Below, piece by piece: positions 44,579-54,470 of a stretch of DNA of 64,000 nucleotides. The stretch is from Nothopassalora personata (lineage: Eukaryota > Ascomycota > Dothideomycetes > Mycosphaerellales > Mycosphaerellaceae). How positions within the stretch are numbered: position 1 is the first letter of the stretch; the number at the start of each line of letters is the position of its first letter. The notes below the pieces were generated by a model. It saw only the letters and a list, made by a program, of their open reading frames with translations, was not told the DNA's origin and searched no databases. The DNA is taken from assembly GCA_033816765.1 (NCBI GenBank), contig CM066291.1:62001-126000 (forward strand), written 5' to 3'. The translations under genes were made by a program, and so were the position numbers.

Positions 44579-44984
44579 TGTTACGGTTCTAATCTAGGGC
44601 TAAAGGAAGCTAACCTATTAGACCTCTACAATTGGTAGGCGCTTCCGCCCGAGAAGCGCTCTCTCGCCCGTAGGAATGAAACTAAGGAACCGAGAGAGCA
44701 ACTAAAGTAATCTCCTTAACCTCGTTAATCTCGGTGATCTCGAGAGAACATAGAGAGTATAGAGAGCACGGAGAGCAACGCTCTATCTCCTTTGTATTTA
44801 GGAACGCTAAGAAACCCTTATAGTTCTAATGCGTTCAACTTATGTTACTATCTCACTAATTGGAATATAACTCTTATTCCTATCATTTATCTTCGCTTAG
44901 CTTACTTTAGCCTCTCTAAAGAATACCGCCACGTGACTTAACTTATCTCTCTTTTGAGACTAGCCCTAGAACGAGACAATAACA
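44579..44984 (+). repeat. 3' LTR of B-prime
   Basis: 406 bp, followed by CTATG. Confidence 0.9.
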
Positions 44985-44989
44985 CTATG

Positions 44990-46440
44990 TTACTAAGCGT
45001 GTTTATTATATAAGAAGTGTAGCCGGAGTCTATAACCTAATTAGTACGGTCCTTTGCTATCAGTAGTACTAAGGTATCTTAAATGTGCTCCTTAAATATA
45101 GCCGCCGTGAACATATAATAGTTACCGTTATAAGGAGTCATTAGATCCTCGAGACTATCGTAGGCCGCAAATTGAGCGGTCTCCTTCGGCTGCCTCTATG
45201 GATTATTAGTAGTATTATTTACCTACTAACGCTACTACTAGTTATCTAGAGTCTTAGGCTTAAATCTAGCTAGTATAAGCTTAGGGTAGAGGTTCTAGTA
45301 TACTATCTTAATATAGCCTGTAACACTATAGCTATCGTATGTTAGCTTCTACTACTAGTTATTATTATTACTATTCTAACTGCCTCCGCGACTACCGTTA
45401 TTCTAATTGCCGCGGCCTCTACGACCTCGTCCGCGTATAGTACTACGGGATGTACCGCCGCTACGAGTATTGTTACTATTACCCTATTATTAAGGTGGGG
45501 GGGTTCTACTTTACTACGAGATTAGCGGTCTTAGACTATTAAGTAGTCGCCTCATTAAGTAGGTCGCTTATTACCTTATCGAGTGTAATAGTCGTGCTGT
45601 TCTCGATCTTACTAGTAAGCTACCTTAACTGTTTACGTTTTACCAACGCGAATGTAGGGAAGTATAGTAAGATCTAGTATAGGAAGCGGAACAGGGCCTA
45701 GGTCTTTAATATAGCCAATTTAGTACCGTTTAGATTAGTAAGCTTTACTTAATATTATTAGTAAAACTTGTCTAGGTTAGAGCCGCTATAGGTATGTAAC
45801 TCGAACTCTAGATATAGCGAGTACTCCTTAGACTTTCTAGTTTAACCGTATGTCGACTTAAGATAGTCCTATAGGGTATTAGGTTATTAACATACTTTAC
45901 AGTTCTTAGTAATAGACTAACTACAATTAGCGATAATGAGTACGCGGGCCTAATACTTCTTAGCCTCCTACGCCTTAACACGCTCTTTAAGTTCGTAATC
46001 TTCCTCCTTCGTACGCTTAGTAGGTCTCTACTTAGTGTTGTCGATTAGTCCCTAAAGCGATTCGCTACGTAGTACGGACTCGAGTATATCGGCCTATCTA
46101 CTATAGTCGTCTTTACCCTAGAGCTTAGTAATACTAGTAGTGCCGACGTTATTCCGGCCGGCGACTATATTAATAAAGCCGCGAGTTAATGTAGGCTTCT
46201 TAGTCTTTCGAGGAATAGTAGCCGACTCGGTCTACTATTAGCTCTAATCCCCGGCGATAGTCTACTACGCTAGTAGTATCTCGAGTCTAGTAATGTTACC
46301 GTTAGTATTAGTATCTATCTACCTGCTATAGTGCACTAACTAGGTGTCGCTACGAATACTCGCCGCGTTACCTACTAGGTCGCGACTTAATATGTTTACT
46401 ATAGTCGCGTTAAGTCGTATGTACTAACGAGGTACCGCGA
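44990..46440 (-). pseudogene. Degraded gag/protease region of copia K
   Basis: Minus-strand continuation of K beyond B-prime, located 5' of integrase in element orientation, where copia gag and protease lie. It contains a stretch of CCGCG/CTACGA repeats near 45400-45480, perhaps an Arg/Gly-rich tail. No domain was individually recognised; assigned by position. Confidence 0.55.
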
Positions 46441-46522
46441 ACATATACAATTAGTAGGATACAATTAATAGTGTCTATCGGAAGGTATGCGCGCAGTTAG
46501 ATAGCGCGAGGGCGTTATAACT

Positions 46523-46648
46523 AGACAATGTAAGTAGATTAATGTATTAAGAATCTACTAAGCGCGAGAAAGTAAGATAAGCTACGAGTAAGTGCCTAAG
46601 GTAGCTAGGGCCTTAGTATCTAAGAAAGTGCTAGGATAAGCATTAAGT
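46523..46648 (-). repeat. 5' LTR of K
   Basis: 126 bp; pairs with 27399-27524. Followed by TCTAT at 46649-46653. Confidence 0.82.
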
Positions 46649-47844
46649 TCTATTACGTTCCTAGATCTTCTACGATTCTAAGTAGAGAGCCCGTACGTAC
46701 TATACTATTATTCGTAGTTCGTTTAAGACGAAAGTTCCTACTAGTGTCAGGTATCCGGTACCTATTATTTGGCTTCCTATAGGTAGTCGTTCGATAACCG
46801 CTTTAGTTAAGTTCTTAGTATTATTTATAGTTAGGTAGCCCTATACTATGCCCCTTATCGTATCGAGTGTCTTATCGAATTCGTTAGGGTTTAGGTATCG
46901 TTTCCCTAAGAACTTTAGTAGGAATTCTTCGTGCCTTCGTTAGAGGTAGATAATTAACTTATAGAGTTTCCTTAGCGCGTCTACCGTGAATGTGTATACT
47001 TCGTTTTCGTCGTCGGTATCGCTCTCTTCTTCTTCGGATAAGTCCTCGCTTAACTCTTCCGGTACGTAATCTTCTTCGATAGTATCTAGTTCGTTTATTT
47101 ATTGTTCTAGTGCTAGTAACTAGCGTCCGTCCCATTCTAGATCTTAGTTTTCTTTATTGTCGTTATCGAAGTAAGATTCGTCTATGTCTACTTCTTAGAG
47201 CTTATTTCGTCCGTATTAAGCTCCTAGGGTTCCTACTAGCTATCGTAGCTAGTACCCTACGCCTAACTTAGCGTTATAGTAGGTTTAATACGAGTCCTAG
47301 TAATAGAATCGCTAGTTAAGGCTTCCGTAACCGTATCGAGATTCCTTCTTAACTTTATAGTTAACTCCTCGTACTATTATACTAAACAATCTAATAGTCT
47401 TTAATTGTTAGTTATTCGGTAGTAGTGTATGTTATTAAACATAGTATCCTCCTCGTCCTTATAAGGGGTCTAGGAGAGGCATCGTAACCCGGTTACTATC
47501 CTTCTCCTCTACTCTCTAGGTATAGTTAAATTGTCGGGGTCTAACACTACTCCTAGATTTGCCTACCTTTAGTTGTATTATATTGAACTGCTCGCGGCGT
47601 ACTATATTCTTACTACGGCAATCCCGCGCTATATAACCTTCCTTACTATAGGCATAGTATATAAGTTTTCCTTTTCCTTTAAAGGGCTTTCTATAGCCCC
47701 TACTCTTATCGATCCTCCGTCCTCGTTAGGTAACGTCTAGTTCTATTAGCTGTGGTCTATAGTAGGGCTAGCTTTATCGTAAGAATTCTCCCTTCGTAAC
47801 GTATCCTCCTAAGGGTCTACGATCCGGAGCGTATCCTACTATAC

Positions 47845-48328
47845 TGTTACGGTATGACAACACCGCAAAGGAAAACATCCTGGCACGGGTCACGTGCAAA
47901 AGATGTATGCGCGACTGTTACGGTATGACAACACCGCAAGGGAAAACATCCTGGCACGGGTCACGTGCAAAAGATGTATGCGCGACGTCCGCGACGCCTG
48001 ACTGGGGACGACTCGTCGCGCATAGCGCGAAAGACGTACCCGCGACATGAGCGACGTCCGCGACGGTAGCGACGAGCGCACTTGTCGCAGAAGGCGCACA
48101 TGGCGCGAAAGGACAGCCAAGACTGGCAAATCTCCTTTGTATTTAGGAACGCTGAGAATCCCTTATGGCTTCGACTGCGTTCAACTCATGTTACGATCTC
48201 ACTGATTGGAATACACTCTTACTCCAATTATTCATCTTCGCTCAGTTTGCTTTAGCCTCTCCAAAGAATACCGCCACGTGACTTGACTTATCTCTCTTTT
48301 GAGATTAGCCCTGGAACGAGACATAACA
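47845..48328 (+). repeat. 5' LTR of C
   Basis: 484 bp. It begins with a 71-bp tandem duplication (47845-47915 and 47916-47986). The U3 is rich in CGCGAC/GCGACG words. R-U5 from about 48131 is shared with B, D and G. GCGTTCAA at 48177-48184. Confidence 0.92.
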
Positions 48329-48330
48329 CT

Positions 48331-48338
48331 TTGAACGC
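48331..48338 (+). other. Putative self-primer binding site of C
   Basis: TTGAACGC, complementary to GCGTTCAA at 48177-48184. Confidence 0.7.
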
Positions 48339-48345
48339 CCTCAGG

Positions 48346-50352
48346 ATGAGCGCTACTCAAGCAGCTGGTAGGGGAACACCCGCCCCCAGCGAAGCAGGAA
48401 GCATCCGCCGTGCGCCACCACGACAGACCACCACGAAGGACGATGAGTCTGATGACGATGACGAGCCTACTCCAAGGAAGAGCGACGTTAAGGCTGCTAA
48501 GCCGGACCTCTTCCATGGAGATAGGGCCAAGTTCGACGACTGGGTCAACCAGATGGACATGTACCTCATGTTCAACCCAGTCGACACCGACAAAAGAACT
48601 ATCTTCGCCATCACGTTCCTTCGCGGAAGTGCGCAGAACTGGATCAAACCTTACCTCAAGGAATACCTCGACGGTATGGGACGATTAGACCCCACCGGAA
48701 TGTTCAGGAACTACACCCTTTTCAAAGACAAGATGAAGTCAATCTTTGGAACCTCGAACGAAGTCCAACAGGCCATACGAATCATTCAACACCTGAAGCA
48801 GAAGACGTCTACTTCAGAGTACGCCGCCAAATTCGAAGAATACGGACAGATCACCGGATGGGACCAGACGGCGTTGATGACTATGTTCCGACGTGGACTC
48901 AAGGACTCCGTCAAGGACGAGTTGATGAGACACGGAGGAGCGATCACCAACCTCGAAGGACTGATGAAGGCGTCGATCGACATCGACGATCAGCTCTGGG
49001 AACGGTACCAGGAAAAGAAATACGACTCCAAGGTAGGAGGCATGGCAGGATACGCTCCAGATCGCAAACCCTCAGGGGGGTACGTTGCGAGGGGAGGATT
49101 CTCACGACAAAGCCAGCCCTACTATGGACCACAGCCAATGGAAGTGGACGCTACCCAACGAGGACGGAAGATCGATAAGAGTAGGGGCCACGGAAAGCCC
49201 TTCAAAGGAAAAGGAAAACTCACATGCTACGCCTGTGGCAAAGAAGGCCACATGGCGCGGGATTGCCGCGGTAAAAATATGGTGCGCCGCGAGCAGTTCA
49301 ATATGATGCAACCAAAGGTGGACAAATCTGGGAGCAGTGTTGGACCCCGACAATTCAACTATACCCAGAGAGTGGAGGAGAAGGATAGCAACCGGGTTGC
49401 GACGCCTCTCCTGGACCCCTCACAAGGACGAGGAGGACACCATGTTCAACAACATACACCACCACCGAATGACCAACAATCAGAGATCGACATCAAGATC
49501 AGATTGTTTGGCATGATGGCACGAGGAGTCAACCATGAAGTCGAGAAAGAGTCTCGACATGGTCACGGAAGCCTTCATTGGCGTTTCTGTTACCAGGACT
49601 CGTGTCAAACCCACTACGACGCCAAAGCAGGCGCAGGGTACTGGCCACAACAGCCAGCAGGAACCCTGGGAGCACAACATGGACGAAACAAGCTCCAGGA
49701 AGTGGATGTAGACGAATCTTACTTCGACGACGACAAAGAAAACCAGGATCCAGAATGGAACGGACGCTGGTCTCCAGCTCCCGAACAACAAACGAACAAG
49801 CTGGACACTATTGAAGAAGATTACGTACCGGAAGAGTCAAGCGAGGACTCATCCGAAGAAGAAGAGAGCGACACCGACGACGAAAACGAAGTATGCACGT
49901 TCACGGTAGACGCGCCAAGAAAGCTCTATGAGTTAATCATCTACCTCCAACGAAGGCATGAAGAATTCCTACCAAAGTTCTCAGGGAAACGATACCTAAA
50001 CCCCAGCGAGTTCGACAAGACACTCGACACGATGAGGGGCATGGTGTGGGGCTACCCAACCATGAACGACACTGAGAACTTGGCTAAAGCGGTTGTCGAA
50101 CGACCACCCATAGGAAGCCGGATGACAGGTACCGGATACCTAACACCAGCAGGAACTTTCGTCTCAAACGAACTACGAACAGCAGTACAGCATGTACAGG
50201 CTCTCTACTCAGAATCGCAGAAGATCCAGGAACGCAACAGACTACAAGTGTGGACACAGGGCAACGGGCTACAGGTTCTAGCCGAAGCCTCTAGGCACGA
50301 AGCACAGCGAACCACATACCATTCGGGAAAAGGATCAGCTCCCCAGGAATGA
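48346..50352 (+). CDS. gag: Gag polyprotein of C
   Basis: 668 aa from ATG 48346 (MSATQAAGRG). Gag domain in the N-terminal third (FDDWVNQMDMYLMFN, FLRGSAQNWIKPYL). CCHC knuckle CYACGKEGHMARDC near 293-306. A variable middle (about 320-420) differs most from B. Then a block shared with B (GSLHWRFCYQDSCQ), an acidic stretch near 490-520, and a conserved C-terminus ending KGSAPQE. It forms the particle and binds RNA. The stop overlaps the pol ATG as in B. Confidence 0.93.
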   Translation: MSATQAAGRGTPAPSEAGSIRRAPPRQTTTKDDESDDDDEPTPRKSDVKAAKPDLFHGDRAKFDDWVNQMDMYLMFNPVDTDKRTIFAITFLRGSAQNWIKPYLKEYLDGMGRLDPTGMFRNYTLFKDKMKSIFGTSNEVQQAIRIIQHLKQKTSTSEYAAKFEEYGQITGWDQTALMTMFRRGLKDSVKDELMRHGGAITNLEGLMKASIDIDDQLWERYQEKKYDSKVGGMAGYAPDRKPSGGYVARGGFSRQSQPYYGPQPMEVDATQRGRKIDKSRGHGKPFKGKGKLTCYACGKEGHMARDCRGKNMVRREQFNMMQPKVDKSGSSVGPRQFNYTQRVEEKDSNRVATPLLDPSQGRGGHHVQQHTPPPNDQQSEIDIKIRLFGMMARGVNHEVEKESRHGHGSLHWRFCYQDSCQTHYDAKAGAGYWPQQPAGTLGAQHGRNKLQEVDVDESYFDDDKENQDPEWNGRWSPAPEQQTNKLDTIEEDYVPEESSEDSSEEEESDTDDENEVCTFTVDAPRKLYELIIYLQRRHEEFLPKFSGKRYLNPSEFDKTLDTMRGMVWGYPTMNDTENLAKAVVERPPIGSRMTGTGYLTPAGTFVSNELRTAVQHVQALYSESQKIQERNRLQVWTQGNGLQVLAEASRHEAQRTTYHSGKGSAPQE

Positions 50353-53300
50353 GCGACCAAAGGGAGTTATGCAACACTCAGGCTCACGCATCGACACCAA
50401 ACACAGTTTTCCAGATACAAGCAATCGTCAACGGACACAGGACCAGTGTCATGATCGACTCCGGAGCAGCGGGGAACTTTATTTCCGAGTCTTTCACAAC
50501 AAGAAACGGGCTAGCTACCCTGAAGAAGAAATGGGGTTACGAATTGATCGCGGTAGACGGATCATCGTTACCTAGCGTGGAATGGGAGACGACACCATTG
50601 CCACTGGCTATCCAACAGCACCACGAGAACATTACCTTGGATGTCACTGATATGGCCAGTCATGACATAGTATTAGGTATGCCTTGGTTGAGAAAGCACA
50701 ATCCAGTTATCGACTGGAGGAGAAGAGTACTCACATTTAGGCAATGCAACTGCGTTATAGGCATTGAACCTACGCATCGACAGCGGACGATGGTAGATGA
50801 GGCAAGGAAACAGCTCAACGCATTCGAGCTTGCGCCGAACAGAAGGAATCAAGAACCACCTTCGACCGGGATAGATACTGGCGTGGGGCCGCCGGATCAC
50901 GAAATCACTGGAACGGATGGAAGTAACGCACCATCGAAGGATGCTGGTATATCGGAACCAAGCATTCCCAAGGAGTACCTTAAGTGGAAAAGGCTCTTTG
51001 AAGAGGAAAAGGGTAGAGACGCCTTACCTAGACACCAACCATGGGACCACAAGATAAACATTCAGCCAGGGAAGGAGCCTCCATGGGGACCCCTATATCA
51101 AATGTCCGAGAAAGAGCTCAAAACCCTACGAGAATGGCTGAAGGAGAAACTCGACAAAGGATGGATAAGAAGATCCACCTCAAGTGCGGGAACTCCATGT
51201 ATGTTTGTTCCAAAACAAAACGGGAAACTACGACTCGTACAAGACTACCGAAAATTGAACGAGATCACGATAAAGAACCGATATCCATTACCGAACATCG
51301 AAGAAGCACAGGACCGACTCACCGGATCCGACTGGTACACAAAGATCGATCTACGAGACGCCTTCTACGCCATCCGGATGGCGGAAGGAGAGGAATGGAA
51401 AACCGCATTCAGAACACGATACGGACTCTACGAATTCTTGGTCATGCCAATGGGACTGACCAACGCACCCGCATCCTGTCAAGACCTAGTCAATGAGACG
51501 CTGAGAGAACTTCTTGACGTGTGCGTCATTGCCTATATGGACGACATCCTCGTCTACACCAAAGGATCACTGCAGAACCACATTAGACAAGTCCAGGACG
51601 TCTTCGAGCGCCTCACAAGGGTAGGGTTCAAGACGGCACCAGAAAAATGCGAGTTCCACAAGAAACAAGTTAAATTCCTCGGATTCATCATAAGCACAAC
51701 AGGAATCCAGATCGACCCGACAAAGACACAGTCTATCGAAGAATGGCCGACGCCAGCCAACGTTAAGGACGTACAATCGTTCCTTGGACTCGCAAACTAT
51801 AACCGCAAGTTCATCAAGGACTACTCCAAAACGGCTGCAGCCATGACTGCACTCACTAGGAAAGACACCAAGTGGACCTGGGGCAACAAAGAACGACAAG
51901 CTTTCGAAACACTCAAAAGACAGTGCGCCTCAGCACCAACACTTCGACTATTCGACGGAACAAAGGAAGTCCAAATCGAAACGGACGCATCGGACATGGC
52001 CATAGGCGCATGCCTTACACAAGAACACGATGGGAAAAGACACCCAGTGGCCTATTACTCAAGAAAAATGACACCCGCGGAACAAAACTACGACATCCAT
52101 GATAAGGAACTTCTCGCTATTGTCGCTGCAATGCAGCACTGGAGAGTATATGCGGAAGGAGCACCTAAGCTGACGATTCTTTCTGATCACAAGAATCTCA
52201 CTTACTTCACTACAACGAAAGTACTGACCCGAAGACAGGCCCGCTGGTCGGAATTGCTCGGACAGTACAAGTTTGAAATCCGCTATACCGCAGGAAAAGA
52301 CAACGGCAGGGCCGACGCACTGAGCCGAAGAAGCGACTACATGGAAGGAAAGGAACCAGTGCGACAACAAGTACTTAAGACTAATCCAGATGGAAGTCTA
52401 AGCGCCAACACAAAGGAGTTCAACAACATAGTGCGCGTTCTTCAGGACACAGAAGAACAGTTCCCACTAGCACAAGGAAGATACCAAGTACCGAAAGGAC
52501 GAGAAGAGGAATGCATACGACAACATCACGACAACCCGATGTACGGACATCCTGGAACCACAAAGACTCTCGAGATCATACAACGCAGCTTCTCATTCCC
52601 ACAAATGAGACAAAAGGTATTGAACTACATTAAGCAATGTGTTCACTGTCAACAAAATAAGGCTGCACGACACGAGAAGTATGGACAAATACAGTTCAGG
52701 ACACCACCGACACAACCATGGGACGAGGTCACGATGGACTTCATTACGAAACTTCCCATATCCACGGACAAGGCGACAGGCACGGAATACGACATGATAC
52801 TGGTCATGGTCGATCGCCTAACGAAATATGCACACTTTATACCTGCCTGCGAGACATACACGGCAGAGCAACTCGGTTATCTCGTTCTCGACAAGCTAGT
52901 ACGATACCACGGATTCCCAAAGGTCTTTATCACAGACCGAGACAAGCTGTTTACATCCAACTACTGGAAGACTCTTGTAGCGGAAATTGGTATACAACAC
53001 AAACTGTCTACGGCATATCACCCACAAACGGACGGACAAACTGAGAGAGCAAATCAAACCTTGGAACAATACCTACGACACTACGTCAACTACGCACAAG
53101 ACAACTGGGTATCACTCCTACCCATGGCACAACTTGCACTGAACAATCACAAATCAGAAACAACAGGCGAAACACCTTTCTTCGCAAATTTCGGAAGACA
53201 CCCTACGCTGTTCGGTGACAAGAGAGATCACCCACAAGCGGAAAGGGCTATCGCCACAACGGAAGACCTAAGAGAGGTACACAAATCCGTCAATGAACGA

Positions 53301-53768
53301 ATTCGGGACTCGCAGCAACGACTCACTGAATCTCGTCGAAAACAACAAATGGCACCTCAGCTAAAGAGGGGGGATAAAGTCTACCTTCTTACAAAAAACC
53401 TCAAGACACGAAGGAAGACCAAGAAACTGGATCATGTGAAAGTCGGGCCATTTCTCGTTGAAGAATCACGAGGACCAGTCAACTACCGACTACGACTACC
53501 AAAAGATGCCAAAATCCATCCAGTGTTCCACATCTCCGTGCTGGAACCAGCAGACCCCAAAACGCCATGCCAGGAAACATTCCACTACCAACCAGAAGAG
53601 GAAACTGAATTCGAAGTCGAAAAAATCCTGGACAAGAGAGGTCAGCGATACCTTGTCAAGTGGAAAGGATACGACAACTCAGAAAATACCTGGGAACCGA
53701 AAAAACACCTACGAAACTGTCAACAGAAAATCAAGGATTACGAGAGAAGGAAGAGACCTACCACCTAA
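50349..53768 (+). CDS. pol: Pol polyprotein of C (PR-RT-RH-IN-chromodomain)
   Basis: 1139 aa. Protease MIDSGAAGNFIS (DSG 37-39); RT with YMDDILVYT near 396; RNase H ETDASDMAIGACL near 545; integrase HHCC (CVHCQQN near 765), MDFITKLP, ITDRDKLF, HPQTDGQTERANQ; chromodomain EVEKILDKRGQRYLVKWKGY...NTWEP at about 1085-1130. All catalytic motifs are present. The starting ATG overlaps the gag TGA by ATGA. The stop codon overlaps the convergent antisense gene stop (CTAA at 53765-53768). Confidence 0.95.
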   Translation: MSDQRELCNTQAHASTPNTVFQIQAIVNGHRTSVMIDSGAAGNFISESFTTRNGLATLKKKWGYELIAVDGSSLPSVEWETTPLPLAIQQHHENITLDVTDMASHDIVLGMPWLRKHNPVIDWRRRVLTFRQCNCVIGIEPTHRQRTMVDEARKQLNAFELAPNRRNQEPPSTGIDTGVGPPDHEITGTDGSNAPSKDAGISEPSIPKEYLKWKRLFEEEKGRDALPRHQPWDHKINIQPGKEPPWGPLYQMSEKELKTLREWLKEKLDKGWIRRSTSSAGTPCMFVPKQNGKLRLVQDYRKLNEITIKNRYPLPNIEEAQDRLTGSDWYTKIDLRDAFYAIRMAEGEEWKTAFRTRYGLYEFLVMPMGLTNAPASCQDLVNETLRELLDVCVIAYMDDILVYTKGSLQNHIRQVQDVFERLTRVGFKTAPEKCEFHKKQVKFLGFIISTTGIQIDPTKTQSIEEWPTPANVKDVQSFLGLANYNRKFIKDYSKTAAAMTALTRKDTKWTWGNKERQAFETLKRQCASAPTLRLFDGTKEVQIETDASDMAIGACLTQEHDGKRHPVAYYSRKMTPAEQNYDIHDKELLAIVAAMQHWRVYAEGAPKLTILSDHKNLTYFTTTKVLTRRQARWSELLGQYKFEIRYTAGKDNGRADALSRRSDYMEGKEPVRQQVLKTNPDGSLSANTKEFNNIVRVLQDTEEQFPLAQGRYQVPKGREEECIRQHHDNPMYGHPGTTKTLEIIQRSFSFPQMRQKVLNYIKQCVHCQQNKAARHEKYGQIQFRTPPTQPWDEVTMDFITKLPISTDKATGTEYDMILVMVDRLTKYAHFIPACETYTAEQLGYLVLDKLVRYHGFPKVFITDRDKLFTSNYWKTLVAEIGIQHKLSTAYHPQTDGQTERANQTLEQYLRHYVNYAQDNWVSLLPMAQLALNNHKSETTGETPFFANFGRHPTLFGDKRDHPQAERAIATTEDLREVHKSVNERIRDSQQRLTESRRKQQMAPQLKRGDKVYLLTKNLKTRRKTKKLDHVKVGPFLVEESRGPVNYRLRLPKDAKIHPVFHISVLEPADPKTPCQETFHYQPEEETEFEVEKILDKRGQRYLVKWKGYDNSENTWEPKKHLRNCQQKIKDYERRKRPTT

Positions 53769-54406
53769 CCAACATTCGGAGGCTCAACGGGGCCAGCACT
53801 CCACTCGGGGAACTGGACACCAGTTATAAGACCCCAAGTGGAGGGGGAAACCTGTTCCCCAAAAACGCTGCCAAACTCGGAGAAGTCTACGAGCACCTCG
53901 CTACCGGCCGAGGCCGCGGGGGCCTCAGACTCTCCTTCCAGACGCTCCATCTCCTCCGCGGTGGACAAAGCCCTCTTGAAGGAATTGTCCTCCGTTGATT
54001 CCGCGGCACGAAGCTGTTTTCGCAGCCGGCGGGCCTTCGCACGGGCAGCTGCCACCTTCTGCTGAGCCGCTGCTATCACCCTCTCGGCCTCTTCTTCTGC
54101 TTCGGACAGAGCGTCCTCCGCCTCTTCCGCACTCCTGGACAGCGACTCCCGGATCTTGGCCATCTTCTCGAACTCCTGAAGAGTGACCCGGAGATCACAC
54201 TTCTTGTGAGCGTCGTTGCACGCCTTGCAACGACCGGACCGAGCGTCGACACGACACTCCTGGCCCTGGCGACGACACCGACTGCACGAGACGGGCATAA
54301 TGGACTGGAACCGGCGAGAACGAGAAAGGGCGTTAATGGTTTCCGCGTAGATATCAGAAGAAGACGAAGGGCGAAGAGGCATCGTGAGCCATGATGACGA
54401 AGACAT
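53765..54406 (-). CDS. Antisense Zn2Cys6-type/coiled-coil protein of C
   Basis: 213 aa from ATG 54406 (MSSSSWLTMP), the only unbroken full-length member with a pol-bearing element. CSRCRRQGQEC, 8 residues, CKACNDAHKKC gives C-x2-C-x6-C-x8-C-x2-C-x6-C, within the Zn(II)2Cys6 consensus. A long Ala/Glu/Arg-rich region follows (ESLSRSAEEAEDALSEAEEE, VIAAAQQKVAAARAKARRL), a strong coiled-coil candidate for dimerisation, then an acidic, Trp-containing tail. CTTTTATAG about 25 bp upstream may be a TATA box. Perhaps a DNA-binding regulator of the element or host; unproven. Confidence 0.85.
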   Translation of the reverse strand: MSSSSWLTMPLRPSSSSDIYAETINALSRSRRFQSIMPVSCSRCRRQGQECRVDARSGRCKACNDAHKKCDLRVTLQEFEKMAKIRESLSRSAEEAEDALSEAEEEAERVIAAAQQKVAAARAKARRLRKQLRAAESTEDNSFKRALSTAEEMERLEGESEAPAASAGSEVLVDFSEFGSVFGEQVSPSTWGLITGVQFPEWSAGPVEPPNVG

Positions 54407-54436
54407 GGTGGGGAAAGCGATCACAACTATAAAAGG

Positions 54437-54468
54437 TAGCTCGGGACGAGCTAGGTTAAGAGGGGGAT
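54437..54468 (+). other. PPT-proximal hairpin and polypurine tract of C
   Basis: TAGCTCG-GGA-CGAGCTA (54437-54453), 7-bp arms, then AAGAGGGGGA, 3 bp before the LTR at 54471. Confidence 0.8.
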
Positions 54469-54470
54469 GG

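Larger units (their letters stand above)
31231..44984 (+). mobile_element. Element B-prime: RIPed sibling of B, split by F2
   Basis: 406-bp LTRs (31231-31636, 44579-44984) with CTATG duplications (31226-31230, 44985-44989). Without F2 it is 7060 bp and collinear with B from LTR to LTR, including the tRNA-like piece and the antisense ORF. Differences from B are mostly C-to-T and G-to-A, enriched at CpA/TpG. Confidence 0.9.
27399..46648 (-). mobile_element. Element K: RIPed Ty1/copia retrotransposon
   Basis: Two 126-bp LTRs (27399-27524, 46523-46648), AGACAATG...GCATTAAGT on the + strand, with TCTAT duplications at 27394-27398 and 46649-46653. Without B-prime it is about 5.5 kb, normal for copia. 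Gag lies at the right end, pol (integrase, RT, RNase H) at the left, all on the minus strand. The LTR ends are not clear TG...CA, perhaps through RIP, so exact ends may shift by a base or two. Confidence 0.83.
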
